Below, piece after piece: positions 7,719-15,522 of a stretch of 64,000 nucleotides of DNA. Source of the DNA: Actinomadura meyerae (GTDB taxonomy: Bacteria > Actinomycetota > Actinomycetes > Streptosporangiales > Streptosporangiaceae); assembly GCF_900188445.1 (NCBI RefSeq), contig NZ_FZOR01000020.1, positions 1 to 64,000 of the forward strand. The letters run 5' to 3'. A program made the position numbers and the translations under genes. The notes beneath the pieces were generated by a model. The model searched no databases. It saw nothing but the letters and a program-made list of their open reading frames with translations, and was not told where the DNA came from. Each line of letters begins with the position of its first letter. Position 1 is the stretch's first letter.

Positions 7719-8978
7719 ATGCCATCGACCTTGCTCAGCGGCGCGCGGGTGTGGGACGGCCTCGCCGACGAGCCGGCGGGCCCCCGGGACGTGCTGGTGC
7801 AGGACGACCGCATCCGGCAGATCGCGGCGCGCGTCGAGCCGCCGCTGGGCGCCGAGGTGATCGACCTCGGCGGGCACACCCTGACGCCGGGCTTCATGGA
7901 CTGCCACACCCATGTCACCATCGCGCCCGGCATCGCCGCGATGGTCACCGGGTCGCCCGCGGCGACGGCGCTGCGGTCGCTCCCGGTCCTGCGGACCCTG
8001 CTGATGAACGGGTTCACCACCGTGCGGGACCTGATGTGCGCCGACGTCGGGTACGGCGTCCTCGACCTGCGCGACGCGGTCGGGAGGGGCTGGATCGCCG
8101 GCCCCCGGATGCTGGTGGCCCCGCACATGATCTCGGCGCGGGGCGGGCACGGCGACTTCAGCACGCTGCTGGCCGCCCAGTACCAGGGCTCCCCGCCGCT
8201 GCTGGAGCTGGCGTCGGCGGACGGGTGCGACGAGATCCGCGTCCGGGTGCGCCAGGAGGTCCGCGCGGGCGCCGACTGGGTCAAGTTCGCCGCGACGGGC
8301 GGCTTCTCCAGCCCCGGCGACGACCCGGGGCGGACCACCTACTCCGAGGCGGAGATGACCGCCCTGGTCGCGGCGGCGGCCGACCTCGGCGTCCCCGCCA
8401 CGCCGCACTGCTACGGCGACGAGGGGGCCCGGCGGGCCGTGCGGGCGGGCGTCCGCAGCATCGAGCACGCCAACCTCGCCTCGGCGGAGACGCTCAGGAT
8501 GATCGAGGACGCGGGGGTCTTCGTGGTCCCCACCCAGTACACGATCATCAACGACGCCCGGAACGCCTTCAACGAGGGGCACTGGAGGGACGCGCCCGCC
8601 TTCAAGCCGCGCAAGTTCCAGCGGTACCAGCAGGCGCTGCTGGACGGCGCCGAGAACCTCGCCGCGAGCGAGGTCAAGATCGCCTTCGGCACCGACGCGG
8701 GCATGTTCCCGCACGGTGACAACTGGCGGGAGTTCCCGATGATGGTGTCCAACGGCATCGCGCCCGCCCGCGCGCTGAAGGCCGCCACCAGCGTCGCCGC
8801 CGACCTGCTCGGCCTCGACGACCTCGGCGTCCTCGCCGAGGGCAGGACCGCCGACATCATCGCGATGCCCGGCGACCCGTTCACCGACATCCAGGCCACC
8901 GGACGGGTCGACTTCGTCATGAAGGAGGGCGAGGTCTACAAGCGTCCAGGCCCCGGAACGCCGGGCACCGGGGACTGA
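7719..8978 (+). CDS. Amidohydrolase family protein
   Basis: A protein of 419 residues if it starts at ATG 7719 (MPSTLLSGARVWDG); an in-frame upstream extension to 7659 lacks the family pattern. The metal-dependent amidohydrolase ligands are visible: DCHTHV near residue 65, a Lys in WVKFAATGG near 190, TPHCYGD near 228, IEHANLA near 248 and FGTDAGMF near 323. The family includes Xaa-Pro dipeptidases, imidazolonepropionases and cyclic-amide hydrolases, which use one or two zinc ions. It stands alone, 125 bp after the B12 gene, and no ribosome site stands out. The substrate is not known. Confidence 0.82.
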   Translation: MPSTLLSGARVWDGLADEPAGPRDVLVQDDRIRQIAARVEPPLGAEVIDLGGHTLTPGFMDCHTHVTIAPGIAAMVTGSPAATALRSLPVLRTLLMNGFTTVRDLMCADVGYGVLDLRDAVGRGWIAGPRMLVAPHMISARGGHGDFSTLLAAQYQGSPPLLELASADGCDEIRVRVRQEVRAGADWVKFAATGGFSSPGDDPGRTTYSEAEMTALVAAAADLGVPATPHCYGDEGARRAVRAGVRSIEHANLASAETLRMIEDAGVFVVPTQYTIINDARNAFNEGHWRDAPAFKPRKFQRYQQALLDGAENLAASEVKIAFGTDAGMFPHGDNWREFPMMVSNGIAPARALKAATSVAADLLGLDDLGVLAEGRTADIIAMPGDPFTDIQATGRVDFVMKEGEVYKRPGPGTPGTGD

Positions 8979-9029
8979 CATGGGGCGCGACGGCACATCG
9001 CCGAGCGCACCGGCCGCGGGGGAGCGGTC

Positions 9030-9065
9030 GGTGCGAAGGTCCCGGCCGCCGCGGACGTTGGTCCC
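9030..9065. promoter_or_regulatory. Pair of DosR-like boxes upstream of the nitroreductase
   Basis: On the minus strand 9030-9043 reads GGGACCTTCGCACC and 9052-9065 reads GGGACCAACGTCCG. Both resemble the mycobacterial DosR box core GGGACTWWAGTCCC, and their starts are 22 bp apart, as in tandem DosR sites. They lie 64-99 bp before the nitroreductase start. Confidence 0.6.
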
Positions 9066-9128
9066 CGCTGCTCCTCCGGATTCCGGGGGATGAACGGGAG
9101 GGCAGCGACTTCCGGGAGGGGAGTGATC

Positions 9129-10136
9129 ATGCAGCACGGCAACCCGGTGGGGCCGTCCCAGCTGCGGGCCGATGCCCGCAGGGCGGTCGAGGACGCGGTG
9201 TGGGCCCCATCGGTGCACAACACCCAGCCGTGGCGGTTCACCCTGGAGGGGAACCGGATCAGCCTCAGCGCGGACACCGACCGCCGCCTCGACGTGGCGG
9301 ACCCGGACGGCCGGGAGATGCTGATCGGGTGCGGCGCCGCCCTCTACAGCCTGCGCTGCGCGCTGCGCGCGCTCGGGTACGAGCCCGCCGTACGGCCGCT
9401 GCCCGACCCCGACCGCCCGTTCCTGCTCGCCGACGTCGTCATGGAGCCGGGGGAGCCCCCCGGGCAGGAGGACCTGCGCGAGCACGCGCAGATCCGCCGC
9501 CGCCGCACCCACCGGGGCGGGTTCCGCGCGGAGCCGGTGCCCGAGGGGGTGCTGGAGGCCATGCGGCAGGACGCCGAGCGCGAGGGCGCCAGGCTGGTGG
9601 AGGCCGTGGACGAGCACGTCAAGGGGGCGCTGGCGGCGCTGACCGAGGCGGCCCAGCACGTCCAGCGGCGCTCGCCGGCGTACGCGACGGAGATCGCCCG
9701 GTGGGCGCCCTCACCGCGGACGGCCCGGGCGGACGGCGTCCAGGAGCACGCCTACCCGCGCCGGACCCCGAAGACCACGCCGCACTTCCCGGCCCGCGAC
9801 TTCGCGCGCGGCCACGGATGGGGGGCGCCGGAGGCGCACGACGGCGAGGCGGCGTCGGCCGGTGTGACGCTGCTGCTGGTCACCGCCGGCGATACGGCGG
9901 CCGACTGGCTGCGGGCGGGGCAGGCCCTGCAGCGTGTGCTGCTGAGGGCGGCGGAGCGCGATCTGGCGGCGGCCTTCCACACCCAGGCGCTGGAGGTGCC
10001 CGAGCTGCGGCATTTCATCACGGACCGGTTCTGCGGCGGCGGCCACCCGCAGATGCTGATGCGCCTGGGCCACCCGGAAGGGGAGGAGCTGGAGAGCGTC
10101 CGCCGCCCGGTCGGGGAGGTGTTCGGGGAATCGTGA
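9129..10136 (+). CDS. Acg-family nitroreductase-like protein (Rv3131/Acg type)
   Basis: A protein of 335 residues from ATG 9129, which has GGGAGGGG just upstream; 9090 is an alternative. The pattern WAPSVHNTQPWRF near residue 25, followed later by a second SxxNTQPW-like half and an HTQALEVPELR stretch near 285, is that of the duplicated nitroreductase fold of Acg and Rv3131, members of the dormancy regulon of Mycobacterium tuberculosis. Acg binds FMN but lacks normal nitroreductase activity because a lid covers the flavin; it may store flavin. Its place before a DevS-like kinase and behind DosR-like boxes supports this assignment. Confidence 0.82.
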   Translation: MQHGNPVGPSQLRADARRAVEDAVWAPSVHNTQPWRFTLEGNRISLSADTDRRLDVADPDGREMLIGCGAALYSLRCALRALGYEPAVRPLPDPDRPFLLADVVMEPGEPPGQEDLREHAQIRRRRTHRGGFRAEPVPEGVLEAMRQDAEREGARLVEAVDEHVKGALAALTEAAQHVQRRSPAYATEIARWAPSPRTARADGVQEHAYPRRTPKTTPHFPARDFARGHGWGAPEAHDGEAASAGVTLLLVTAGDTAADWLRAGQALQRVLLRAAERDLAAAFHTQALEVPELRHFITDRFCGGGHPQMLMRLGHPEGEELESVRRPVGEVFGES

Positions 10137-10197
10137 CGCCCGCCGGGCGCCGCCGCCTCCGGCTGACAGCACCGAAGGCGCAGGAGATACTGGGGTA

Positions 10198-11916
10198 ATG
10201 GCCCATGAATCCCAGGCCGGCGACGATCGGGCCAGGCTCGTTCTCCCGCAGCTGCAGCTGGACGACCTGCTGGCCGAGCTCCAGGCGCGGCTGGAGGCGG
10301 CGCGGGCCACCCGCGACCGGGTGCACGCGCTGCTGGAGGCCGTGGTCTCGATCGGCAGCGAGCTGGACCTGGCGTCGGTGCTGCGCCGGATCACCGAGGC
10401 GGCGACCACCCTGGTCGACGCCCGGTACGGCGCCCTCGGCGTCATCGGCGAGGAGGGCGAGCGGCTCGTCCAGTTCATCACGACGGGCGTGGGCGAGGAC
10501 GAGATCGCGGCGATCGGGGACTGGCCGCACGGGCACGGCATCCTGGGGCTGCTGATCCGCGAGCCGCACCCGATCCGGCTCCCTGATCTCAGCGAGCATC
10601 CCGATTCCGTGGGGTTCCCTGCGAACCATCCGCCGATGAACACGTTTCTGGGCGTGCCGATCCGCGTCCGGGACGAGGTGTTCGGCAACCTGTACCTGAC
10701 CGAGCGGGCCGGCGGCGGCGAGTTCGACCCCGAGGACGAGGTCGTGGTGACCGCGCTGGCCACGGCGGCGGGCGTGGCGATCGAGAACGCCCGGCTGTAC
10801 GAGGAGACGCGGCGCCGGGAGCGCTGGCTGGAGGCGTCCACGGAGATCTCCACGGCGCTGCTGTCGGGCACCGACCCGCACGAGGTGACCGCGCTGGTGG
10901 CGCAGCGCGCCCGCGAGATCACCGACGCCGGGCTGGCGGCGGTGGCACTGCTGGAGGAGGACGGCGCGCGGTTCGTGGTGGAGGCCGCGGACGGCGAGGG
11001 CGCCGAGCGGCTCGCCGGGCTGCGGGTTCCGCCGGACCACTCGGTCGTCGGCCCGGTGTTCGGCCGGGGCGTCTCGCTGCGGCTGGCCGACGGCGGAGAG
11101 GCCGCGCGCGAGGCGGACGTGCCGACGCAGGTTCCGGTCGGGCCGCTGCTGGCGGTCCCGCTGGGCGTGGGGGACGCGGCGCGCGGGGTGATCTCGGTGG
11201 CCAATCCGCCGGGCGGCGCGGTGTTCTCGGAGGGGACGCAGCGGCTGCTGGAGGCGTTCGCGGGGCAGGCGGCGGTGGCGCTGGAGCTGGCCGGCCGCCG
11301 CCGCGACACCGAGCGGCTGGCGCTGCTGGAGGACCGCGACCGCATCGCCAGGGACCTGCACGACACCGTCATCCAGCGGCTGTTCGCGACGGCGATGACG
11401 CTGATGTCCGCGATCAAGATCACGCAGAAGCGGGAGGTCGCGGTCCGGGTCCAGCGGGCGGTGGACGACCTGGACGACACCATGCGGCAGATCCGCTCGA
11501 CGATCTTCGCGCTGCAGGCGCCGGCGGACGAGGAGTCGCTGCGCAGCCGGGTGCACGCGCTGGTGGACGCGGCCGCCGAGCAGCTCGGGTTCGCTCCGTC
11601 GGTGCGGCTGGACGGGCTGCTCGACACCTCGGTCGGCGACGCCGTCGGCGAGCACCTGCAGGCCGTGGTCCGCGAGGCCCTGTCCAACGTCGCCCGGCAT
11701 GCCGATGCCTCCCGGGTCAGCGTGGCCATCGACGTCGGCGACGAGCTGCGCCTGCGGGTGGAGGACGACGGCGTCGGGATTCCCGAAGGGGGCCGCCGCA
11801 GCGGGCTGCGCAACATGGGCGAGCGGGCCGAGAAGCTGGGCGGCACGTGCACCGCCGAGCGCCGCCCGGAGGGCGGGACGGCCCTGGTCTGGCGGGTGCC
11901 GCTCAACGGCGGCTGA
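10198..11916 (+). CDS. DevS/DosT-like GAF-GAF sensor histidine kinase
   Basis: A protein of 572 residues, close to the 578 of mycobacterial DevS. GAF-A spans about 60-200 and GAF-B about 220-370, followed by HisKA_3 (RDRIARDLHDTVIQRLF, phospho-acceptor His near 388) and an HATPase domain with GVGIPEGG and GLRNMGERAE near the end. In GAF-A the stretch SVGFPANHPPMNTFLGVP matches the DevS segment that carries the haem-binding His149, so oxygen, NO or CO sensing by haem is likely. The start is ATG 10198 behind AGGAG. It follows the Acg-like gene by 61 bp. Its normal partner DosR (a NarL-type regulator) is not adjacent. Confidence 0.9.
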   Translation: MAHESQAGDDRARLVLPQLQLDDLLAELQARLEAARATRDRVHALLEAVVSIGSELDLASVLRRITEAATTLVDARYGALGVIGEEGERLVQFITTGVGEDEIAAIGDWPHGHGILGLLIREPHPIRLPDLSEHPDSVGFPANHPPMNTFLGVPIRVRDEVFGNLYLTERAGGGEFDPEDEVVVTALATAAGVAIENARLYEETRRRERWLEASTEISTALLSGTDPHEVTALVAQRAREITDAGLAAVALLEEDGARFVVEAADGEGAERLAGLRVPPDHSVVGPVFGRGVSLRLADGGEAAREADVPTQVPVGPLLAVPLGVGDAARGVISVANPPGGAVFSEGTQRLLEAFAGQAAVALELAGRRRDTERLALLEDRDRIARDLHDTVIQRLFATAMTLMSAIKITQKREVAVRVQRAVDDLDDTMRQIRSTIFALQAPADEESLRSRVHALVDAAAEQLGFAPSVRLDGLLDTSVGDAVGEHLQAVVREALSNVARHADASRVSVAIDVGDELRLRVEDDGVGIPEGGRRSGLRNMGERAEKLGGTCTAERRPEGGTALVWRVPLNGG

Positions 11917-11931
11917 GCGGGACGGGCCCGG

Positions 11932-12498
11932 TCACGGGCCGATGCGGTGGTTGTCGAGGCGCGCCCAGGCGGCGTCCCACGACCGGTCGCGCCGCCGGTC
12001 GCAGCGGTGCCGCACCAGCCGGTAGAGGCCGAGCGGCGGCAGGCCCGCGGCCAGCACGGCGCCCGCCGCGGCCACGGCGGTCCGCGTGATGGCGGCCGAG
12101 TGCCGTCGCGGCGGGATGTCGGAGACGGTCCGGGAGTCGGCCCACAGCGACACGCGGCTTCCGGCGCCGGGCCCGCGCCAGGTCGTGTAGTCGCCCGTCC
12201 GGCGCGTCCCGCCGGGCTCGGTCCATGCCACGGTGATCTTGTGTCGGCCGCGCGATTCCGCGGTCTTCACCACGGTCGCGTCCACCCGGTGCCATGCGGC
12301 GGCCTCGCGGACGGCCGAGGCGTGCACCGTCCGGGCGACATGGACGCCCAGCGGCGTGGCGACGCCGAGGAACAGGATGAGCAGGACGAGGCCGAGCCCC
12401 CACTGGGCGCGGTCCACGTCTCGTCGCAGGTCGTTGCGGTCGAAGCCGCAGGCGCGACGCCAGCGGTCCACCCGCGCCCACATCGTCGCCCGTTCCAT
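11932..12498 (-). CDS. Rv1733c-like two-helix membrane protein
   Basis: A protein of 188 residues. A basic N-terminus is followed by a transmembrane helix at about 33-58 (GLGLVLLILFLGVA), an outside domain of about 75 residues containing TVHASAVREAAAWHRVDATV and a TTWRG stretch, and a second helix near 135-158. This layout, and the R-x-x-H-A-S segment after the first helix, matches the Rv1733c family, a conserved membrane protein of the DosR regulon whose function is unknown. It is transcribed away from the DoxX gene, and the three DosR-like boxes lie between the two. Its end meets the end of the kinase gene, 15 bp apart. Confidence 0.75.
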   Translation of the reverse strand: MERATMWARVDRWRRACGFDRNDLRRDVDRAQWGLGLVLLILFLGVATPLGVHVARTVHASAVREAAAWHRVDATVVKTAESRGRHKITVAWTEPGGTRRTGDYTTWRGPGAGSRVSLWADSRTVSDIPPRRHSAAITRTAVAAAGAVLAAGLPPLGLYRLVRHRCDRRRDRSWDAAWARLDNHRIGP

Positions 12499-12583
12499 GA
12501 CGCCGTCCTCCGTCCCGGCTCGCCTGAGGCGAAGCTAGGCGCCCGCGGGCGGGCGCCGGCAGAGGCGGGAGGCCCGCGGGCGC

Positions 12584-12661
12584 GGGACCTTCAGCCCTTT
12601 CGCCGCGCCGGAAGCAGGGACCTTCGGCCCGGTGGCCGTGCGCCTAAGGGACCTACTGCGC
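12584..12661. promoter_or_regulatory. Three DosR-like boxes in a divergent promoter region
   Basis: GGGACCTTCAGCCC at 12584-12597, GGGACCTTCGGCCC at 12617-12630 and a weaker GGGACCTACTGCGC at 12648-12661. Starts are 33 and 31 bp apart, about three helical turns each, so bound proteins would sit on one face. They lie between the Rv1733c-like gene (minus) and the DoxX gene (plus). Confidence 0.65.
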
Positions 12662-12724
12662 CGGCCGCGGGCGGCGTTCACTCATAAGTGATGGAACCGG
12701 CGATGTGATGGAAGGTGAGAGGCG

Positions 12725-13288
12725 ATGGCACTCTCCGAGCACAAGACCCACGTGGGGCGTAGCACCCTCATCCGGGTGGTGACCCCCAAGCCGCTGACGG
12801 AGTCGCCCGCCGCCCGTTACGTCTGGGCCGTGGCCCGGCTGGCGCTGGGCTGGGTGTTCCTCTGGGCGTTCCTGGACAAGCTGTTCGGGCTCGGCCACGC
12901 CACCCCGGCCGGGAAGGGCTGGCTGGACGGCGGGAGCCCCACCGAGGGGTTCCTGGCGCACGCGCCCAAGGGCCCGTTCGCCGGGTTCTACAACGACCTC
13001 GCCGGCGCGGCGTGGGCGGACTGGCTGTTCATGCTCGGGCTCGCCGGGATCGGCGCGGCGCTGATCCTGGGGATCGGGATGCGGATCGCCGCCGCGGCCG
13101 GCGCGGCCCTGCTGGTCATGATGTGGACGGCCGTCCTGCCCCCCGAGAACAACGTCTTCATGGACGACCACCTGATCTACGCGGTCCTGATCATCGGGCT
13201 GGCCCTGGTCAGCGCCGGCGACACCCTCGGCCTCGGCCGCTGGTGGGCCGGTACCGCACTGGTCAAGCGCCTCCCCTTCCTCAAGTAG
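12725..13288 (+). CDS. DoxX-family membrane protein
   Basis: A protein of 187 residues with about four transmembrane stretches (near 38-58, 95-115, 118-138 and 150-168) and the DoxX signature LGWVFLWAFLDKLFGLG near residue 42. DoxX/DoxD proteins are small inner-membrane proteins linked to terminal quinol oxidases, thiosulfate oxidation or redox stress complexes. GAGAGGCG precedes the ATG. It lies behind three DosR-like boxes, so induction under low oxygen is expected by inference. A strong terminator follows directly. Confidence 0.82.
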   Translation: MALSEHKTHVGRSTLIRVVTPKPLTESPAARYVWAVARLALGWVFLWAFLDKLFGLGHATPAGKGWLDGGSPTEGFLAHAPKGPFAGFYNDLAGAAWADWLFMLGLAGIGAALILGIGMRIAAAAGAALLVMMWTAVLPPENNVFMDDHLIYAVLIIGLALVSAGDTLGLGRWWAGTALVKRLPFLK

Positions 13289-13305
13289 CCGACCGAGAAC
13301 CCCGA

Positions 13306-13333
13306 GGACGCCCGCCGCACCCGGCGGGCGTCC
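13306..13333 (+). terminator. Hairpin terminator after the DoxX gene
   Basis: GGACGCCCGCCG (13306-13317) pairs perfectly with CGGCGGGCGTCC (13322-13333) around a CACC loop. It lies between two convergent genes and may act in both directions. Confidence 0.75.
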
Positions 13334-13389
13334 CGCTGTGTTGCGGGCTCGATTTCGCGGGGGTTGGTCGGGGCGTCCGCGCCGTGCGG

Positions 13390-14832
13390 CTACTGGAGGA
13401 CGCTCAACGCCTGCTCGACGGCGTGATCGAGTGTGCCGCCGGTGTCGATCGGGGTGGATTCGGGCCATGGCGCGGCGTGCGCGTCCATCGCGGCGGCGAT
13501 GGCGGCGTCGGCGTCGGAGGCGCCGCGTTCCCGGGTGCGGATCCGTTCGATGGTGAGGGCCTGGGGTGCCTCGCAGCGCAGGGCCGTCATGGGGGCGTGC
13601 TCCTGCTCGGCCACGCGGGCGAGAAGGTCGCGCTGCTCTTCGGACGTCCAGGAGGCGTCGAGGATGACGGTCTCGCCGAGCCGGAGCAGGTCGGTGGCGC
13701 GGGCGGCGAGCTCCCGGTAGGTGCGCCGGTGCCATTCGGGGCTGTAGATGCCGGTGCCGTAGGGGGCGGCGGCCGAGTCGAGCGGCGCCAGCCCGGCGAG
13801 TTCCTTGCGGGTGCGGTCGCTGCCGAGCACCGTGCAGCCGAGCCGGTCGGCCAGCGCGCCGGCCAGGGAGGACTTGCCGGTGCCGGGCAGGCCGCCGACC
13901 AGGATCAGGCGCACCCGTCCGGCGCGCAGATGGCGCAGCGCGACATCGGCATAGGAGCGCGCCTTGGCCGCTGCGTCAGGGTCGCCCTGGGCATGGCGCA
14001 GGCAGGCGACCTTGGCGCGGACGAAGGCCCGGTAGGCGATGTAGTGGTGCCGCAGGCAGGACGGGGCGGGGTCGCCGGCGAACTCGGCGTACGTGCCGAG
14101 GAAGTACTCGCCCAGCTCGGCGGCGCCGAGGCGTTCGAGGTCCATGGCCAGGAACGCGGCGTCGTCGAGGCCGTCCAGGCTGCGCAGGGTCCGGTCGAAC
14201 TCCAGGCAGTCCAGGACGCGGGGGCCGTCGTCCAGGCAGAAGATGTCGCCGGCGAGCAGGTCGCCGTGGCCGTCCAGGACGCGGCCGCCGGCGATGCGCG
14301 CGTCGAACAGGGCCCCGCGCCCGTCCAGGAACTCGTCGGTGAGCGCCTCGATCTCGGCGGCGGCCGCGGCGTCGAGCACGTCGCCGTGGAAGGGGCGGAC
14401 CTGGGTGAAGCTGTCGTGCCAGCGGGCCTGGACGGCGTCGCGGGTGCCCTGGGCGGCGATCTCGGGGCCGCGCGGGGCGCGGGCGTGCCAGGCGGCCAGG
14501 ATCCGCGCGGTGTCGCGCAGGGCGTCCCGGACGGGAGCTCCCGCGGTGACCAGGGTGGCCAGGCGCCGGTCGGCGGGCATCCGGCGCATCACGACCAGGT
14601 GCTCGCACACCTGGCCGCCGGGGTCGTGCACGTCGGCGACGCCGAGGTAGACGTCCGGGGCGAACCGCCGGTTCAGCCGGACCTCCTCGTGGCAGGCGCG
14701 CTCGCGCCGTTCCCGGGTGCTGAAGTCCAGGAACCCCATGTCCACCGGTTTCTTGACCTTGAAGGCGCGGTCTCCGGCGAAGAAGACCACGCCGATGTGG
14801 GTCTCACTGACCGCGGCGTTGTCCACGGGCAT
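13390..14832 (-). CDS. Rv2004c-like bifunctional phosphotransferase/P-loop kinase
   Basis: A protein of 480 residues starting at ATG 14832, which has GGGAG 5 bp upstream; a longer in-frame start at 14892 has none. The N-terminal half (1-320) is aminoglycoside-phosphotransferase-like: KVKKPVDMGFLDFST near 30, then RVLDGHGDLLAGDIFC near 190 (the H-G-D-x-x-x-x-N/D catalytic loop) and DCLEFDRTLR near 215. The C-terminal half is a P-loop ATPase with GGLPGTGKSSLA near 320. This fusion matches Rv2004c of M. tuberculosis (498 residues), a DosR-regulon gene. It lies 91 bp after the universal stress gene on the same strand, so one transcript is likely. Confidence 0.82.
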   Translation of the reverse strand: MPVDNAAVSETHIGVVFFAGDRAFKVKKPVDMGFLDFSTRERRERACHEEVRLNRRFAPDVYLGVADVHDPGGQVCEHLVVMRRMPADRRLATLVTAGAPVRDALRDTARILAAWHARAPRGPEIAAQGTRDAVQARWHDSFTQVRPFHGDVLDAAAAAEIEALTDEFLDGRGALFDARIAGGRVLDGHGDLLAGDIFCLDDGPRVLDCLEFDRTLRSLDGLDDAAFLAMDLERLGAAELGEYFLGTYAEFAGDPAPSCLRHHYIAYRAFVRAKVACLRHAQGDPDAAAKARSYADVALRHLRAGRVRLILVGGLPGTGKSSLAGALADRLGCTVLGSDRTRKELAGLAPLDSAAAPYGTGIYSPEWHRRTYRELAARATDLLRLGETVILDASWTSEEQRDLLARVAEQEHAPMTALRCEAPQALTIERIRTRERGASDADAAIAAAMDAHAAPWPESTPIDTGGTLDHAVEQALSVLQ

Positions 14833-14923
14833 CACGCTCCCGGTACGGGACGGGCGTCGCCGTGGGGTCGTACCCGAGGGGACGCGGGCCATCCACGGCG
14901 GCCGCCGTCGGCGGTGGGGCGGG

Positions 14924-15367
14924 CTACGGCCGGGCCTCTGACCCGGCGGTGTGGTCGGCGCAGATCACGATCCGGCAGCGTGCGCGCTCCCGGACGACCG
15001 GCACGGTGTCCCCGCCGAGCGGGTTGCCGTGCTCGGAGTGCGTCCGGGCTCCGACGACCAGCAGCTCGGCGTGCCCGGCCGCCCGCGCGAGCGCCTCCCC
15101 GGGAGCGCCGTGCACGATGCGCAGCCGGGTGTTCAGGTGCTGGGCGCGCGGGATCGCGTGCGCGACCAGGCGGCGCAGCCGCAGCCACTCGCGCGCGGTC
15201 CGCAGCGGGCGGGGCGCCGTGATGCCCTCGGTCTCGATCACGCGGACGACGTCCAGCCGCGCATGGCGTTCGAGGGCCTCCCGGGCGGCGCGGCGCAGCG
15301 CCGCCATGGAGTTGGGCGAGCCGTCCACCCCGACGACGACCGAGCGGTGCTCTGGCATGACCCACAT
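14924..15367 (-). CDS. Universal stress protein, single UspA domain
   Basis: A protein of 147 residues, one Usp domain. It opens SVVVGVDGSPNSMAALRRA and has LLVVGARTHSEHGNPLGGDT near residue 105-125, a changed form of the ATP-binding G-x2-G-x9-G-S/T motif: the first glycine is kept, but the spacing of the second is altered by TH. GGAGG lies 6 bp before ATG 15367; ATG 15358 is possible. Universal stress proteins are many in DosR-type regulons, and a DosR-like box lies 76 bp upstream of this start. Confidence 0.85.
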   Translation of the reverse strand: MWVMPEHRSVVVGVDGSPNSMAALRRAAREALERHARLDVVRVIETEGITAPRPLRTAREWLRLRRLVAHAIPRAQHLNTRLRIVHGAPGEALARAAGHAELLVVGARTHSEHGNPLGGDTVPVVRERARCRIVICADHTAGSEARP

Positions 15368-15442
15368 CGGCGACCTCCCTCAGTCTCCTCCAGCCTCCCC
15401 CGGGCGGCGTCCGGGAGTCAGAGCCGACCGTCCCGGGGGTGC

Positions 15443-15456
15443 GGGACCTTCGGCCC
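15443..15456. promoter_or_regulatory. DosR-like box upstream of the universal stress gene
   Basis: GGGACCTTCGGCCC, identical to the best box at 12617-12630. It lies between the universal stress gene (minus, start 15367) and the F420 oxidoreductase (plus, start 15523). A weaker GGGACTACCGGTAC follows at 15470-15483. Confidence 0.6.
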
Positions 15457-15522
15457 CGTGCCTCCGGCCGGGACTACCGGTACGCTGCCGGGCACTGCGA
15501 CGCGCGGAACGGAGACCGGCCG

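Noticed and set aside
4490..9659. Several minus-strand open frames of 130-730 codons opposite the phosphatase, B12, amidohydrolase and nitroreductase genes
   Set aside because: The plus-strand frames have full domain signatures; the minus-strand ones have none and follow third-position GC bias of the real genes.
15439..15522. N-terminal extension of the F420 oxidoreductase to the first in-frame ATG
   Set aside because: It would place the DosR-like box inside the gene, the extension has no family similarity, and GTG 15523 has a ribosome site.
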